This document shows, piece by piece, positions 24,435 through 33,262 of a DNA stretch of 49,650 nt. Both the position numbers and the translations under genes were made by a program. The first letter of the stretch is position 1, and every line of letters starts with the position of its first letter. The DNA comes from an uncultured Acidobacteriaceae bacterium (GTDB lineage: Bacteria; Acidobacteriota; Terriglobia; Terriglobales; Acidobacteriaceae), in assembly GCA_903904755.1 (NCBI GenBank), contig CAIVDV010000033.1, forward strand, positions 1 to 49,650, in the 5' to 3' direction. The notes beneath the pieces are model-generated. The model worked only from the letters and a program-made list of their open reading frames with translations. It did no database searches and was not told where the DNA came from.

Positions 24435-26018
24435 CTATCGGTGAGACGGTGCGGCTGGATGCGATCCGCCGCCTCCACCACCCCCACTACCACCAGAGCT
24501 CGGGCGGGAACCACCGCCCCCGCCTCCACTCGGTGCAGGTCGGCTTCCACCACCACCGCCGCCCGGCGACGGTCTGCTTCCGCCTCCACCCCCACCATTC
24601 CCACCGCCACCGGGGTTAAAGATGCTGCGGTTCGGCGGTGTTGGCCGCGACGTACCATTCCCCTGATTCAGCAGGCTCGGCCGCCCGCCCGTCTGTCCAA
24701 AGGTCCCCTGCACCGGCGTTCCCTGTACGGGAACTCTCGGCCCCGCCACCGGTCCCGGCCGCAGATACCCAGGCCGCCCGGCAATCGGCTTCAGCGGCTC
24801 AATCACATGGCCACCCAGCAGAATCGGCTGGAAAGGCCGCGCCACTGTGTTCTGGAACCCGCCCGCGCCAACCCTTCGGTCCACGGGAATCTGGTTATTG
24901 ATTGCAATACCCCGACCTCCCCCGCCGGGATTCGGCCGCGGAAACGGCCGACGCGGCGGCAGATAGCCCATCGGATACGTGCGGATGTTGTATGCCCATC
25001 CTCCACCACCGTAGTTCCACCACGGATTGCAGCCGCCGCCCATATTCCAGCCCCAGCCAAACCCGTCATAGAAGTTCCACCCGCCGCAACTGTAAGGCGC
25101 ATACCCCCACGGATACCCCGACACAAACACATACCCATAGCGCGGATAGTACACCCAGTGTCCAAATCCATACGGATCCCACCCCGCTCCCGCCCCAATC
25201 GCCTCATACGGGGACCAAACCATGCCCACATTCGGTACGTTGAACCAGTTTCCGTACGAATCAAGATCGTTTGCTCCTACCGCCTGTGTATTGACCAGCG
25301 CGTTGGTAGCAACCGTCTTGTCTTCCTGCTGAGAGCTCAACTCCTGGTCCCGGTCGGCATTCCAGCTATCCCAGCTATCCGTGGCAATCGTTTCGGCCAC
25401 GTTGTACTGCGACCCGCCGTCCAGTGTCAGGTTCTCGCCGCCGTGCACTTCCACATTCATCTCGCTGCCGCGGCTCACCCCAACATTCCCTGAGAACACC
25501 GCCAACTCGCCCGGCTGGCTATCCAGGTTCACCCGAATCACAGAGTAGGCGTGCGGCTGCACCGTCACCATCCCGTAGCTCACCTGGAAGCTGCTCTCAG
25601 TGGCCGGCGTCTGAAACTCCACATACACCAGCCCGGAATTCACCACCACCGCGGTCTTCCGCGCCTCGCCCTGCTGGCTAAGCTCCGCCATCGTAATCTG
25701 CGAGTTCGGCGTCACCCGCACCACGCTGCCGTCTTCCAGTTGCAGCTCCACCCGGCCGTCATTCCCCGTGGCGATGGCTGACCCCTCAAAAATAGGCATA
25801 TTGGCCGTCGCAGGGTCGGCTATCACCTCGCCATCCTGCATCACCTTCGCCTGCCCGTCCACCACGCTCAGTCGCACCGCGCGGCCAACTGAACCCTGCC
25901 CCATCGCATTGGGAACCCAAATCAGCACTGCCGCCGCCAGCAGAATCGCCGGCACAGCAAACCTCAGGGAACGCATCCCCTTCAGCATCCCGCCCACTTT
26001 CAAATCCTTCATAGTCAT
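24435..26018 (-). CDS. Secreted FecR-domain / DUF6600 protein with Gly-rich tail
   Basis: 527 aa. Start at the ATG at 26016-26018 with GAGG 6 nt upstream; a hydrophobic signal segment follows (about residues 17-38, ending near AMGQG). Residues about 45-210 are FecR-like (SVVDGQAKVMQDGEVI, GSAIATGNDGRVELQLEDGSVVRVTPNSQI). Residues about 240-350 are rich in Trp, Tyr and Gly (YGNWFNVPNVGMVWSP, GFGHWVYYPRYGYVFVSGYP), matching DUF6600. The tail is Pro/Arg then Gly-rich, with several GGGGGGSRP repeats. Probably periplasmic or surface, role unknown. It shares Trp/Gly architecture with the YXWGXW gene at 6687. Confidence 0.85.
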   Translation of the reverse strand: MTMKDLKVGGMLKGMRSLRFAVPAILLAAAVLIWVPNAMGQGSVGRAVRLSVVDGQAKVMQDGEVIADPATANMPIFEGSAIATGNDGRVELQLEDGSVVRVTPNSQITMAELSQQGEARKTAVVVNSGLVYVEFQTPATESSFQVSYGMVTVQPHAYSVIRVNLDSQPGELAVFSGNVGVSRGSEMNVEVHGGENLTLDGGSQYNVAETIATDSWDSWNADRDQELSSQQEDKTVATNALVNTQAVGANDLDSYGNWFNVPNVGMVWSPYEAIGAGAGWDPYGFGHWVYYPRYGYVFVSGYPWGYAPYSCGGWNFYDGFGWGWNMGGGCNPWWNYGGGGWAYNIRTYPMGYLPPRRPFPRPNPGGGGRGIAINNQIPVDRRVGAGGFQNTVARPFQPILLGGHVIEPLKPIAGRPGYLRPGPVAGPRVPVQGTPVQGTFGQTGGRPSLLNQGNGTSRPTPPNRSIFNPGGGGNGGGGGGSRPSPGGGGGGSRPAPSGGGGGGSRPSSGGSGGGGGGGSHPAAPSHR

Positions 26019-26102
26019 GGCTGACCTCTTCCCGGCACTGCTCCACACTCTAATGACCCGGCCCGCTGCAAAAAGTCGCACCGATTCGCAAAAATTCGCA
26101 GC

Positions 26103-26756
26103 TCAGCGCGCATCCCCAAGCAAAAGACGCGCCTTGCGCCGCACCCGCTCCAAAAGCTGGTCATCTGCAACAATACGCTCCAGCACATCCCGAATCACAC
26201 TCAATTCAATCGCCTGGCCCTGATGCGCCGTCACCACCAGCTCTTCCATCTCGTGGTCCAACCCCAGCCGGTCATGCTGCTGCAGCCGCTTCAGCCGCTC
26301 ACCCGCCTCAATCGTCGTCGCCACCGCTATCACTGAATCGCCCAGATTCTCAATCGTCGAATCCTTTGAGTAGTTGTACGCGCAGTTGCCTGTACCCTCC
26401 GGCCCGCTGTACGAGAACCGTTTGATCCCCTGAAACGCCACCTTCATCCCGCTGTCGCACTTGAAGTTGAACAGCTTCCGCTCCCGCGCCACGGTAAACA
26501 CCCTGTCCGCAAACCCCTGGCTCAGTTGCAAATCCCGGTGAACCGCCCCCAGGTGAATCGTCGCTCCGCCCGCTCCCTCCGCATCAGACGCATCGGAATC
26601 AAACTGCCCGCTCCCATCCGGATGCACCACCAGAACCCAGTGCGATGGCTGAATATTCTGGTTCGTATACTCCACCGTCACCGTCGCCTGCCCGGCAGCC
26701 ATCCGCCCCAGCAAACACACTCCCAGCACCGGCAATGCCCATTTCGCTCCCCTCAC
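26103..26756 (-). CDS. Secreted protein of unknown function
   Basis: 217 aa, not recognised. GTG at 26754-26756 overlaps the ruvC stop (GTGA), giving a signal peptide VRGAKWALPVLGVCLLGRMA cleaved near AGQ. The mature part starts with a beta-rich stretch (ATVTVEYTNQNIQPSHWVLVVHPDGSGQFDSD), has two cysteines (FKCDSGM and GNCAYNY) about 25 residues apart that could form a disulfide, and ends in a charged helical region. A longer reading frame upstream overlaps ruvC and is not needed. Probably co-transcribed with ruvC. Confidence 0.7.
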   Translation of the reverse strand: MRGAKWALPVLGVCLLGRMAAGQATVTVEYTNQNIQPSHWVLVVHPDGSGQFDSDASDAEGAGGATIHLGAVHRDLQLSQGFADRVFTVARERKLFNFKCDSGMKVAFQGIKRFSYSGPEGTGNCAYNYSKDSTIENLGDSVIAVATTIEAGERLKRLQQHDRLGLDHEMEELVVTAHQGQAIELSVIRDVLERIVADDQLLERVRRKARLLLGDAR

Positions 26757-27262
26757 CGGCTCGCCCCCTGTGCCGCCAGCGTCTCGGCCGTGTGCAAGTG
26801 ACAAATCGCAATCGCCAGCGCATCCGCAGCGTCCGCCGGCTGTGGCGGCTCCGGCAAGTCCAGCAGCCGCCCCACCATAAACTGCACCTGCTCCTTCGCC
26901 GCCAGCCCATAGCCAACCACGCTTGACTTGATCTTCAGCGGCGCATACTCAGCCAGCGGCACACCCATACGCGCCACCGCCAGCAGTGCCACCCCGCGCA
27001 CCTGACCCAGCTTCAATGCCGACTTCGCATTCACGCTGTAAAACACCTCTTCCACCGCCACCACATCCGGCTTCCAGCGCTCCATCTCCCGCATCAGCTC
27101 CTCAAACACCTGGTTCAGCCGCTCCGGCATCGTCTTCGACTTTGGCAACCGAATCCCGCCGTACGTCCGGCAAATCAGCTTCGGCCGACGGTTGTCCGTC
27201 TCCAGGTCCACCACCCCAAATCCCGTAATCTCGGTGCCGCAATCAATGCCAAATACCCGCAT
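26753..27262 (-). CDS. ruvC: Crossover junction endodeoxyribonuclease RuvC
   Basis: 169 aa Holliday-junction resolvase. Catalytic acids are visible: first Asp in MRVFGIDCGTEITGFGVV, Glu in VVAVEEVFYSVNAKSAL, and the pair in DAADALAIAICH. Length fits the family (about 170). The ATG at 27260-27262 is preferred; an in-frame ATG 6 nt upstream also exists. TACACT ends 7 nt before the chosen ATG and no Shine-Dalgarno is present. ruvA and ruvB are not adjacent. Confidence 0.96.
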   Translation of the reverse strand: MRVFGIDCGTEITGFGVVDLETDNRRPKLICRTYGGIRLPKSKTMPERLNQVFEELMREMERWKPDVVAVEEVFYSVNAKSALKLGQVRGVALLAVARMGVPLAEYAPLKIKSSVVGYGLAAKEQVQFMVGRLLDLPEPPQPADAADALAIAICHLHTAETLAAQGASR

Positions 27263-27269
27263 GGACATG

Positions 27270-27275
27270 AGTGTA
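27270..27275 (-). promoter_or_regulatory. Start-proximal -10 box of ruvC
   Basis: TACACT on the minus strand, 7 nt from the ATG at 27262. It supports a leaderless start at the second of two nearby ATGs. Confidence 0.4.
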
Positions 27276-27379
27276 TCGCAGCCTCGCTTCGCTCTGCTTC
27301 CCATCGCCGTCGTCCCCGGCCTATACTTGCTCCTCGTACTGCGCAAATCGATTTTCCCGCCCACAACCCAGGAGTACCC

Positions 27380-28480
27380 ATGGATCTCTCCCGCCGCGAC
27401 TTCACCCGCATCGGCGCCGTCAGCCTCGCTGCCTCGCTCTCTCCCACCCTCGTCGCACAGTCCGCTCCTGGCCGCAAAATCGGCTACTGCATCATCGGCC
27501 TCGGCCGCATCAGTGACCTCTTCATGGCCGGCGTCCAGTCCAGCCCCAACTCCCGCGTCGTCGCCCTGGTCAGCGGACACCCCGAGAAAGCAGCCCGCTA
27601 CGCAGAAAAATACGGCATCCCCGCTTCCTCCATCTACAACTACCAGAACATGGATGCCATCCGCTCAAACCCCGCCATCGACGCCGTCTACATCGGCCTC
27701 CCCAACTCCATGCACGCCGAGTACACCATCCGCTCCGCCCGCGCCGGCAAGCACGTCCTCTGCGAAAAGCCCATGGCCACCACCGTCGCTGAAGGCGAGC
27801 AGATGATCGCCACCTGCCGCGACGCCAACGTCAAGCTCATGATCGCCTATCGCTGCCACTATGAAACCACCCACCAGCGCGTCGTCAAACTCCTCCGCTC
27901 CGGCGCTCTCGGCAAAATCAACCTCATCCAGAGCGCTTTCGGCTTCAGTTGCGATGGCAACGACTGGCGCGTCAAAAAGGCCCTCGCCGGCCACGGCCCA
28001 CTCTTTGACGTCGGAATCTACTGCCTCAACGCATGCCGCTACCTCACCGGCGAAGAACCCTCCCAAATCAGCGCCTACGCCTTCAGCGACCCCAGCGACC
28101 CCCGCTTCACTGAAGTCGAAGAGAGCGTCACCTGGACCATGAAATTCCCCTCCGGCGCTCTCGCCAGTTGCGCCACCACCTTCGGCGGCCAAATGGAAGG
28201 CTACTTCCGCGTCTACACCAACCGCGGATGGCTCGAAGTCTCCCCCGCCTTCGGCTACGACGGCCTCCACCTCCGCGCCGAGTACCTCCCCGAAGGCGGC
28301 CCCTTCACCACCCTCGACGAGCCCAACCCTGAGAAGTCCCCCTACCACTTCACCCTTGAGGCCAACCACTTCTCCACCTGCGTCCTTGAAAACCGAACCC
28401 CCAAGTCCCCTGGCGAAGAGGGCCTCCGCGACATGGTCTACCTCACCCAAATCCTCCGCTCCGCAGGTATCCCCGCCTGA
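27380..28480 (+). CDS. Tat-exported Gfo/Idh/MocA-family oxidoreductase
   Basis: 366 aa. Twin-arginine signal SRRDFTRIGAVSLAASLSP at residues 4-22, so it is exported folded with its cofactor. Rossmann motif IGYCIIGLGRIS, then the family EKP (VLCEKPMATT) with the catalytic-type lysine, and the C-terminal beta-sheet domain. Similar to glucose-fructose oxidoreductase of Zymomonas, which also is Tat-exported with bound NADP. CAGGAG 5 nt before the ATG at 27380. It lies divergent from ruvC. Substrate likely a sugar or derivative; not determinable. Confidence 0.92.
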   Translation: MDLSRRDFTRIGAVSLAASLSPTLVAQSAPGRKIGYCIIGLGRISDLFMAGVQSSPNSRVVALVSGHPEKAARYAEKYGIPASSIYNYQNMDAIRSNPAIDAVYIGLPNSMHAEYTIRSARAGKHVLCEKPMATTVAEGEQMIATCRDANVKLMIAYRCHYETTHQRVVKLLRSGALGKINLIQSAFGFSCDGNDWRVKKALAGHGPLFDVGIYCLNACRYLTGEEPSQISAYAFSDPSDPRFTEVEESVTWTMKFPSGALASCATTFGGQMEGYFRVYTNRGWLEVSPAFGYDGLHLRAEYLPEGGPFTTLDEPNPEKSPYHFTLEANHFSTCVLENRTPKSPGEEGLRDMVYLTQILRSAGIPA

Positions 28481-28505
28481 GCTTCGCCGGCATGCCCAAA
28501 AACAA

Positions 28506-28537
28506 AAACGCCCACAGCATCCCTGCCGTGGGCGTTT
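28506..28537. terminator. Bidirectional intrinsic terminator
   Basis: Perfect 10-bp stem AAACGCCCAC / GTGGGCGTTT with a 12-nt loop. + strand: CCCTTTTTCTC follows; minus strand: GTTTTTGTTTTTGG overlaps and follows. Separates convergent genes. Confidence 0.85.
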
Positions 28538-28556
28538 CCCTTTTTCTCTCAGTCTC

Positions 28557-30320
28557 TTAGAAGCTCACCCGCCGCTCCGGATACCAGGTCAGTTGCACCG
28601 TGGCATTGTTCACGCCCTGCCGCCCACTCTGGTAAATCGGAATCAGGTAGTTCTCATGACTGAAGATCGCATTCAGCTCCAGGTCATGCCCAAACCGCTT
28701 CACCAACTGCGCCGAAAAATCCTGAATCGTCGTTCCCCCGGCGATAAAGTCCTTCGCCGCCTTCTGTCTGCGCCAGCTCGCCTGAATCCACTCATTTGCG
28801 CTGATATGCCACGTCGCCCAGGCCTGTCCGCCCTTGGCCTCGCGCCCCATCCAGTCGCCAAATATCTGGCCGTTGTTGGTGTATCCCTGCGGAACCTCAG
28901 TCTCGTAATAGGTGAACGTGCCCTTGATCGACCGCGAAGTCGACTGGTCTGTATTCACCCCTTCCACCCGCAAATCCAGCTTGGGCACACCCGGAACATG
29001 CGAAAGGTAAAGCCCTGGCCGGATATCCGCGCGCCTCGGTGCCGATGCCGGCGACACATCGTCATGCGCCTCGGAATCGATATAGAACGTCAGCCAGTTC
29101 CTCAGGTACGGTAGCCGGTAGCTCGCATCAAACGCCCCAAACCTCGCTCCCGGATCCCCACGCGAAAACTTCTCCGCAGCCGACACATTCTGGAAGCTGA
29201 AAAAACTCTTCAAAAACGAGTGCAGCGTAATCGGAACATGCCCCTTGCCACCCCAGATTACCGTCCGCTCAAACCCAATCTCTACATTCGGCGTCGGCTT
29301 GAAGCTGATCTTCTCAGCATGAACCCACGGGTCCCGGAACCGCGTGTGCCCCTTCAGCGAGCCCACCAGGAACTGGTACCGGAACTTGCCGGTAATATGC
29401 GAAAGCCCCGGAACCCACAGCGGCTCAACCCGGTTGATCTGGAAGCTGTAGATATTCTCGGCGTTCGTCGAGTAGGCAAAAGCCCCACCCTGCGCCGGCC
29501 CCCACCACTCGTCCATCTTGCCAAACGAAATCTCATGCCCCAGCGCATGCGCCGAAACGTACCCTTCCATCACCCGCCCGCGCACCTCCGTCCCAATCGC
29601 CAACCCCGGAATCGTCGCCTGCACCGGATTCGTCGCCGGCGGCACACCATCCTGCGTGGAAAGCGCGTCAAACAGATTTGTCGAGTACCCCGTTGCTGAC
29701 GGCGCAAACTGGAACTCCCCGCGCAGGTACAGCGTAAACGGCCCCGCCGTCGCATACCCGCTCCCGCCGGAGTAGCTGTTGAAGCCACCCTCTGTCGGGC
29801 GTCCATAATCGTTCGTCACCGTCTCGCCCAGATGGTAGCTGTCGTGCAGCGGAGTCCCGGAAATCCCCCTCGCCACCGTGTATGCCGACTCGTACTGCAG
29901 TTGCGCGGCATGTCCGCGGCAAGGTCCACCGCTGCCCGCCTGCAACTCCTCCTGCAACCGGTCGTACAACTCCTGTGCCTCATCGTTGCTCGATGAGCTC
30001 TTCGCGTCCTCAAGATTCGGTGCCGTCTCCTCCAGCATGTGCACAATGCTCAGCCGCGTCCACGGCCGCAGCCCAAGAAACGCCGTGTCCAGATACCCCA
30101 GCGAATACAGCCTCGTCAGTGCCGGATACACCCAGCTGTCCATCGGAACAAAAGACGACCCCATCACCGAAGACTGGCATGGCGACTGGATTCCCGTCTG
30201 CGCCGTTGCCCTGCCTGAAGCGGCAAACAGCGTTACGGCAATCGTGAGCAAGGCGTACAAGAGTCTTTCGTTTCTTGCCGGGTGCTTGCTTGCGGGGGAT
30301 ACAGTGCCACGTCTCATCAT
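28557..30320 (-). CDS. Wzi-family capsule assembly / outer-membrane beta-barrel protein
   Basis: 587 aa. A positively charged start and hydrophobic core (ERLLYALLTIAVTLFAASG) form a signal peptide cleaved near ATAQ. The N-terminal helical region (WVYPALTRLYSLGYLDTAFLGLRPWTR..VHMLEE) followed by many alternating beta strands, with YFRGEFQF-like and GFERTVIWGGKGHVPITLHSFLKSFF segments, fits the Caps_assemb_Wzi family, which anchors or exports surface polysaccharide. A near-consensus promoter ends 6 nt before the ATG (see 30327-30355). No capsule operon is adjacent. Confidence 0.82.
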   Translation of the reverse strand: MMRRGTVSPASKHPARNERLLYALLTIAVTLFAASGRATAQTGIQSPCQSSVMGSSFVPMDSWVYPALTRLYSLGYLDTAFLGLRPWTRLSIVHMLEETAPNLEDAKSSSSNDEAQELYDRLQEELQAGSGGPCRGHAAQLQYESAYTVARGISGTPLHDSYHLGETVTNDYGRPTEGGFNSYSGGSGYATAGPFTLYLRGEFQFAPSATGYSTNLFDALSTQDGVPPATNPVQATIPGLAIGTEVRGRVMEGYVSAHALGHEISFGKMDEWWGPAQGGAFAYSTNAENIYSFQINRVEPLWVPGLSHITGKFRYQFLVGSLKGHTRFRDPWVHAEKISFKPTPNVEIGFERTVIWGGKGHVPITLHSFLKSFFSFQNVSAAEKFSRGDPGARFGAFDASYRLPYLRNWLTFYIDSEAHDDVSPASAPRRADIRPGLYLSHVPGVPKLDLRVEGVNTDQSTSRSIKGTFTYYETEVPQGYTNNGQIFGDWMGREAKGGQAWATWHISANEWIQASWRRQKAAKDFIAGGTTIQDFSAQLVKRFGHDLELNAIFSHENYLIPIYQSGRQGVNNATVQLTWYPERRVSF

Positions 30321-30326
30321 TCCCTA

Positions 30327-30355
30327 ACTCTAAAGAGTGTCTGCCCCATGGTCAA
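30327..30355 (-). promoter_or_regulatory. Promoter of the Wzi-like gene
   Basis: On the minus strand TTGACC, exactly 17 bp, TAGAGT, then 6 nt to the first of two ATG codons. This is the clearest sigma-70-type promoter in the window and places the transcript start at the start codon. Confidence 0.7.
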
Positions 30356-30407
30356 TGAATTCAGTGTCATCCTCTCCGCCTTCCGTACTGCGGAATGGAG
30401 ATATCTC

Positions 30408-30983
30408 TCACGTTGCGCATACCACCAGCGCCGGCCCCTGTCCACGCCTCCCATGCGCAATCGACTCCTGCGCCACCCGGAACACCGCCAGCGTATCCCC
30501 CGCATCCACCACAATCCGCGGCAACTCCTCACTGTCATATTCCGAAAAAAGCACCAGCCCATCCAGCGCCTCCGCCCCCGTCTCAACCAGGAAAACCTCC
30601 GCCAGTCTCTCCCCCACCGCCCGGCCAATGCGCTCGCCAACCTCAGCCGCCAGCCCCCCAGCCTCCCCGCACAGCACCACCGTCACCGCGGCGCCATCCG
30701 GGCCGTCTCCAACCACCTGCCGAACCGCCGCAATCGCTCCCTCCAGCCCGGCTTCCCCCACAGCGCACAGCTCATCCTGCCCACCAAGCTCGCTCACAAA
30801 GCCCGCCAGCATCGTCGCCCGCTCAGCCAGCGGCCCAGCCCGCAGTGCCGCCAGCACCAGCCCCAGCCGCATCAGCTTTTCTTCCCCAATCCAGCTCAGC
30901 CGCCCATGCGCCAGCGCAAACTCCCGCGCCGCAGCCACCAGCTCAGCCTCTTCCTGGCTCCCGTTATGTGGAGTAGTCCGCAT
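30408..30983 (-). CDS. Divergent E1-alpha-like (thiamine-diphosphate dehydrogenase fold) protein, probable pseudo-enzyme
   Basis: 191 aa. The C-terminal 95 residues resemble 2-oxo acid dehydrogenase E1 alpha: VTVVLCGEAGG where E1 has a GDG motif, and VDAGDTLAVFRVAQESIAHGRRGQGPALVVC matching the segment around VDGxDxLAVY..A...GxGPTLIE. The GDG and following N of the thiamine-diphosphate motif are absent (GEAGG..), so catalysis is doubtful. The N-terminal 90 residues are helical and not recognised. It overlaps the end of argJ by 20 nt and follows it in the same direction, so expression is probably coupled. No Shine-Dalgarno; the start is uncertain. It may be a regulatory subunit or a decaying gene. 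Confidence 0.6.
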   Translation of the reverse strand: MRTTPHNGSQEEAELVAAAREFALAHGRLSWIGEEKLMRLGLVLAALRAGPLAERATMLAGFVSELGGQDELCAVGEAGLEGAIAAVRQVVGDGPDGAAVTVVLCGEAGGLAAEVGERIGRAVGERLAEVFLVETGAEALDGLVLFSEYDSEELPRIVVDAGDTLAVFRVAQESIAHGRRGQGPALVVCAT

Positions 30984-32175
30984 TGATGTGCACGTACTCG
31001 GTCGTCAGGTCTGTCGTCCAGAAAACGCAGCTTCCCGTTCCCTGGTTCAGCTCAATCGTAATCGAGAACTCTTCCTGTTTCAGATAGTTATGCGCCGCCA
31101 CCTGGTCCAGATCCTCAGCTCTTCCCCCATTCCGGCAAATCCGCAGCTCCCCAAACCAGATGTCAATCCGCTCCGGGTCAATCTCTGCCCCACTGTAGCC
31201 AATCGCCGCCACCAGCCGTCCCCAGTTCGGGTCGCATCCCGCCCAGGCAGTCTTCACCAGCGGCGAGTGCGCAATCGCCTTGGCCACCGTCACCGCCTCC
31301 CGGTCGCTCACTGCTCCCTTGATCCGCAGCTCCACCACATGCTGCACGCCCTCGCCATCAGCCACAATCTGCCGCGCAATGCTGGTCGCTACCTGCGTCA
31401 GCGCCGCCTCAAACTCCCCATTCCCCGCTTCCACCACGGCTCCACTCGCCCCTGAGGCCAGCAGTAGCACCGTGTCATTCGTTGAGGTATCCCCATCCAC
31501 CGATATCCGGTTAAAGCTCAGCTCAATCGCCCGGTTCAGCATCGGCTGCAGCACCTCCGGCGCAATCTCCGCATCTGTCAGCAGATACACCAGCATCGTC
31601 GCATGCGGCACCAGTTGCGGATGAATCATCCCCGAGCCCTTCCCCACTCCGGCAATCCGAACCTCTTTCCCATCCACCATCACCCGGGCAAAAGCCGTCT
31701 TCTCCACCAGGTCCGTCGTCAATATCGCCTGCGCTACCTGCTGGAAGTGGTCGCTCTCGCTGCCCAGTTCTCCGGCCACCGTCGGCAATGCCGCAATCAG
31801 CTTCTCCACCGGCAGCGGAACCCCGATAATCCCCGTCGACGACGGAAACACCTCTTCCGCCGTGCAGCCAAACTCCTTCGCCACCGCCACGCACGTCGCA
31901 TTGGCCGCATCCAGCCCCGCCTGCCCCGCAGCACAGTTCGCGTTCCCGGCGTTGATCGCCACCACCCGAACCTTCCCGCCCGTGGCCGTCAAATTCGCCT
32001 TGTCCACAATCAGCGGAGCAGCAATCACCTTGTTTGCGGTAAACGCCGCCGCCGCGCTCGCCGCCCCGTCAGCCACAATCAACGAAAAATCCGGCCGCCC
32101 ACTCGCCTTCAGCCCCGCCCGCGTCGCCGCAAACCGGAAACCCTCGGGAATCAAAAACGTCGATACATCACTCAT
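30964..32175 (-). CDS. argJ: Bifunctional glutamate N-acetyltransferase / amino-acid N-acetyltransferase
   Basis: 403 aa. Transfers acetyl groups in the cyclic arginine pathway and can also make N-acetylglutamate. KGSGMIHPQLVPHATML contains the autoprocessing site, where the Thr after HA becomes the new N-terminal nucleophile of the beta chain; the SVDGDTSTNDT segment and the C-terminal GCDPNWGRL are family hallmarks. Length is normal (about 400). No other arg genes are nearby. AGGA lies 2 nt before the ATG at 32175. The stop overlaps the downstream E1-like gene. Confidence 0.96.
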   Translation of the reverse strand: MSDVSTFLIPEGFRFAATRAGLKASGRPDFSLIVADGAASAAAAFTANKVIAAPLIVDKANLTATGGKVRVVAINAGNANCAAGQAGLDAANATCVAVAKEFGCTAEEVFPSSTGIIGVPLPVEKLIAALPTVAGELGSESDHFQQVAQAILTTDLVEKTAFARVMVDGKEVRIAGVGKGSGMIHPQLVPHATMLVYLLTDAEIAPEVLQPMLNRAIELSFNRISVDGDTSTNDTVLLLASGASGAVVEAGNGEFEAALTQVATSIARQIVADGEGVQHVVELRIKGAVSDREAVTVAKAIAHSPLVKTAWAGCDPNWGRLVAAIGYSGAEIDPERIDIWFGELRICRNGGRAEDLDQVAAHNYLKQEEFSITIELNQGTGSCVFWTTDLTTEYVHINADYST

Positions 32176-32236
32176 TGTCCTGACCCTGACCTCAATTCCA
32201 GCATAATGGCTGCACGTAACCCGTTTACTCTAACAA

Positions 32237-33091
32237 ATGATGATGACCGCACCCGCCCAGCCCACTCCACAGCAAGACGACGACATCTTTCTCGCCATGT
32301 CCAGGGTCAACGTGGCCCTCGGAGACACCGTCGTCCTACACGACATCAACCTCACCATCCGCACCGGCGAGCACCTCGTCATCCTCGGCCCCAACGGCTG
32401 CGGCAAGTCCACCCTCATCCGCACCATGACCTGCGATCTCTACCCCATCGTCCAGCCCGGCATGGAAGTCAGCATCTTCGGCCGTCCCCGCTGGGACCTA
32501 ACCCAGCTCCGCAAGCACTTCGGCGTCGTCAGTGACAACCTCCCCGGCATGCACTTCTCCTCCCGCACCCCAGACACCTCCGGCTGCACCACCGGCCGCA
32601 CCGTCGGCCTCGACGCCGTCATCGCCGGCTTCTTCGCTGCATCCACCCTCTGGCCCAATCTCGTTGTTACAGACGAAATGCGCGATCGCGCCGCCGAAGC
32701 CCTCGACCGCATCCATGCCTCCCACCTCGCCCGGCACCCCATCGGCGAAATGTCCGCCGGCGAAAAACGCCGCATCCTCATCGCCCGCGCCCTCGTCCAC
32801 CGCCCCCGCCAGCTCCTCCTCGACGAGCCCTCCAACGCCCTCGACCTCGCTGCCCAGCGCAACCTCCGCGAAAGCCTCCGCTCCCTTATTCAGCAAGGCA
32901 CCGGCCTCATCCTCGTCACCCACCACCTCTCCGACATCCCCCCGGAAATCGACCGCGTCATCCTCATGAGCCAGGGCCGCATCGTCGCCGACGGTCCCCG
33001 CCAATCCCTCCTCACCGAACCCGTCCTCTCCGACCTCTTCGGTGACCGCGTCCGCATCGGCCACGATGACCAATGGCTCCACTCCTGGTAG
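32237..33091 (+). CDS. Stand-alone ABC ATPase (YlmA/ModF-like)
   Basis: 284 aa. Walker A LGPNGCGKST, Q-loop region, signature MSAGEKRRILIARAL, Walker B LLLDEPSNALDL and H-loop VTHHLSD. Between the Q-loop and signature is a Gly/Ser/Thr-rich insert (SRTPDTSGCTTGRTV) that interrupts the helical subdomain. No permease or binding-protein gene is adjacent; similar lone ATPases (YlmA, ModF) are common, with roles unclear. Three in-frame ATG codons occur at 32237, 32240 and 32243; the best is undecided. Divergent from argJ with 61 bp between starts. Confidence 0.88.
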   Translation: MMMTAPAQPTPQQDDDIFLAMSRVNVALGDTVVLHDINLTIRTGEHLVILGPNGCGKSTLIRTMTCDLYPIVQPGMEVSIFGRPRWDLTQLRKHFGVVSDNLPGMHFSSRTPDTSGCTTGRTVGLDAVIAGFFAASTLWPNLVVTDEMRDRAAEALDRIHASHLARHPIGEMSAGEKRRILIARALVHRPRQLLLDEPSNALDLAAQRNLRESLRSLIQQGTGLILVTHHLSDIPPEIDRVILMSQGRIVADGPRQSLLTEPVLSDLFGDRVRIGHDDQWLHSW

Positions 33092-33143
33092 CACCCACTT
33101 TCATCGCCTCAATAAAAGGGCAATCTTTCCACAATCCTCCCTC

Positions 33144-33172
33144 TTGACTCCTCCTCTTTCTCCCCGTACCTT
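33144..33172 (+). promoter_or_regulatory. Predicted promoter of a small-peptide locus
   Basis: TTGACT, exactly 17-bp spacer, TACCTT. Predicted transcript start near 33179, just ahead of AAAGGAGG (33186-33193). Confidence 0.5.
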
Positions 33173-33205
33173 GGCTTTACACGGGAAAGGAGGATGATCC
33201 AGCCT

Positions 33206-33262
33206 ATGAATTCTGACTGCAGTTGGTGTATCAACAATGTTCGTGAGGTGACTGAGGCCTAA
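33206..33262 (+). CDS. Putative 18-residue Cys-containing peptide
   Basis: ATG to TAA, encoding MNSDCSWCINNVREVTEA with a CSWC pair. Upstream are AAAGGAGG (12 nt away) and a promoter-like pair. An in-frame ATG at 33194 would give 22 residues, but the ribosome site would touch it. The codons are not C-ending as in neighbouring genes and the + strand is G-rich here (17 G, 10 C at 33181-33240), unlike the flanks. The stop codon TAA is part of the 5' arm of the hairpin at 33259-33345. It could be a leader peptide, a small secreted or modified peptide, or chance. Not recognised. Confidence 0.35.
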   Translation: MNSDCSWCINNVREVTEA

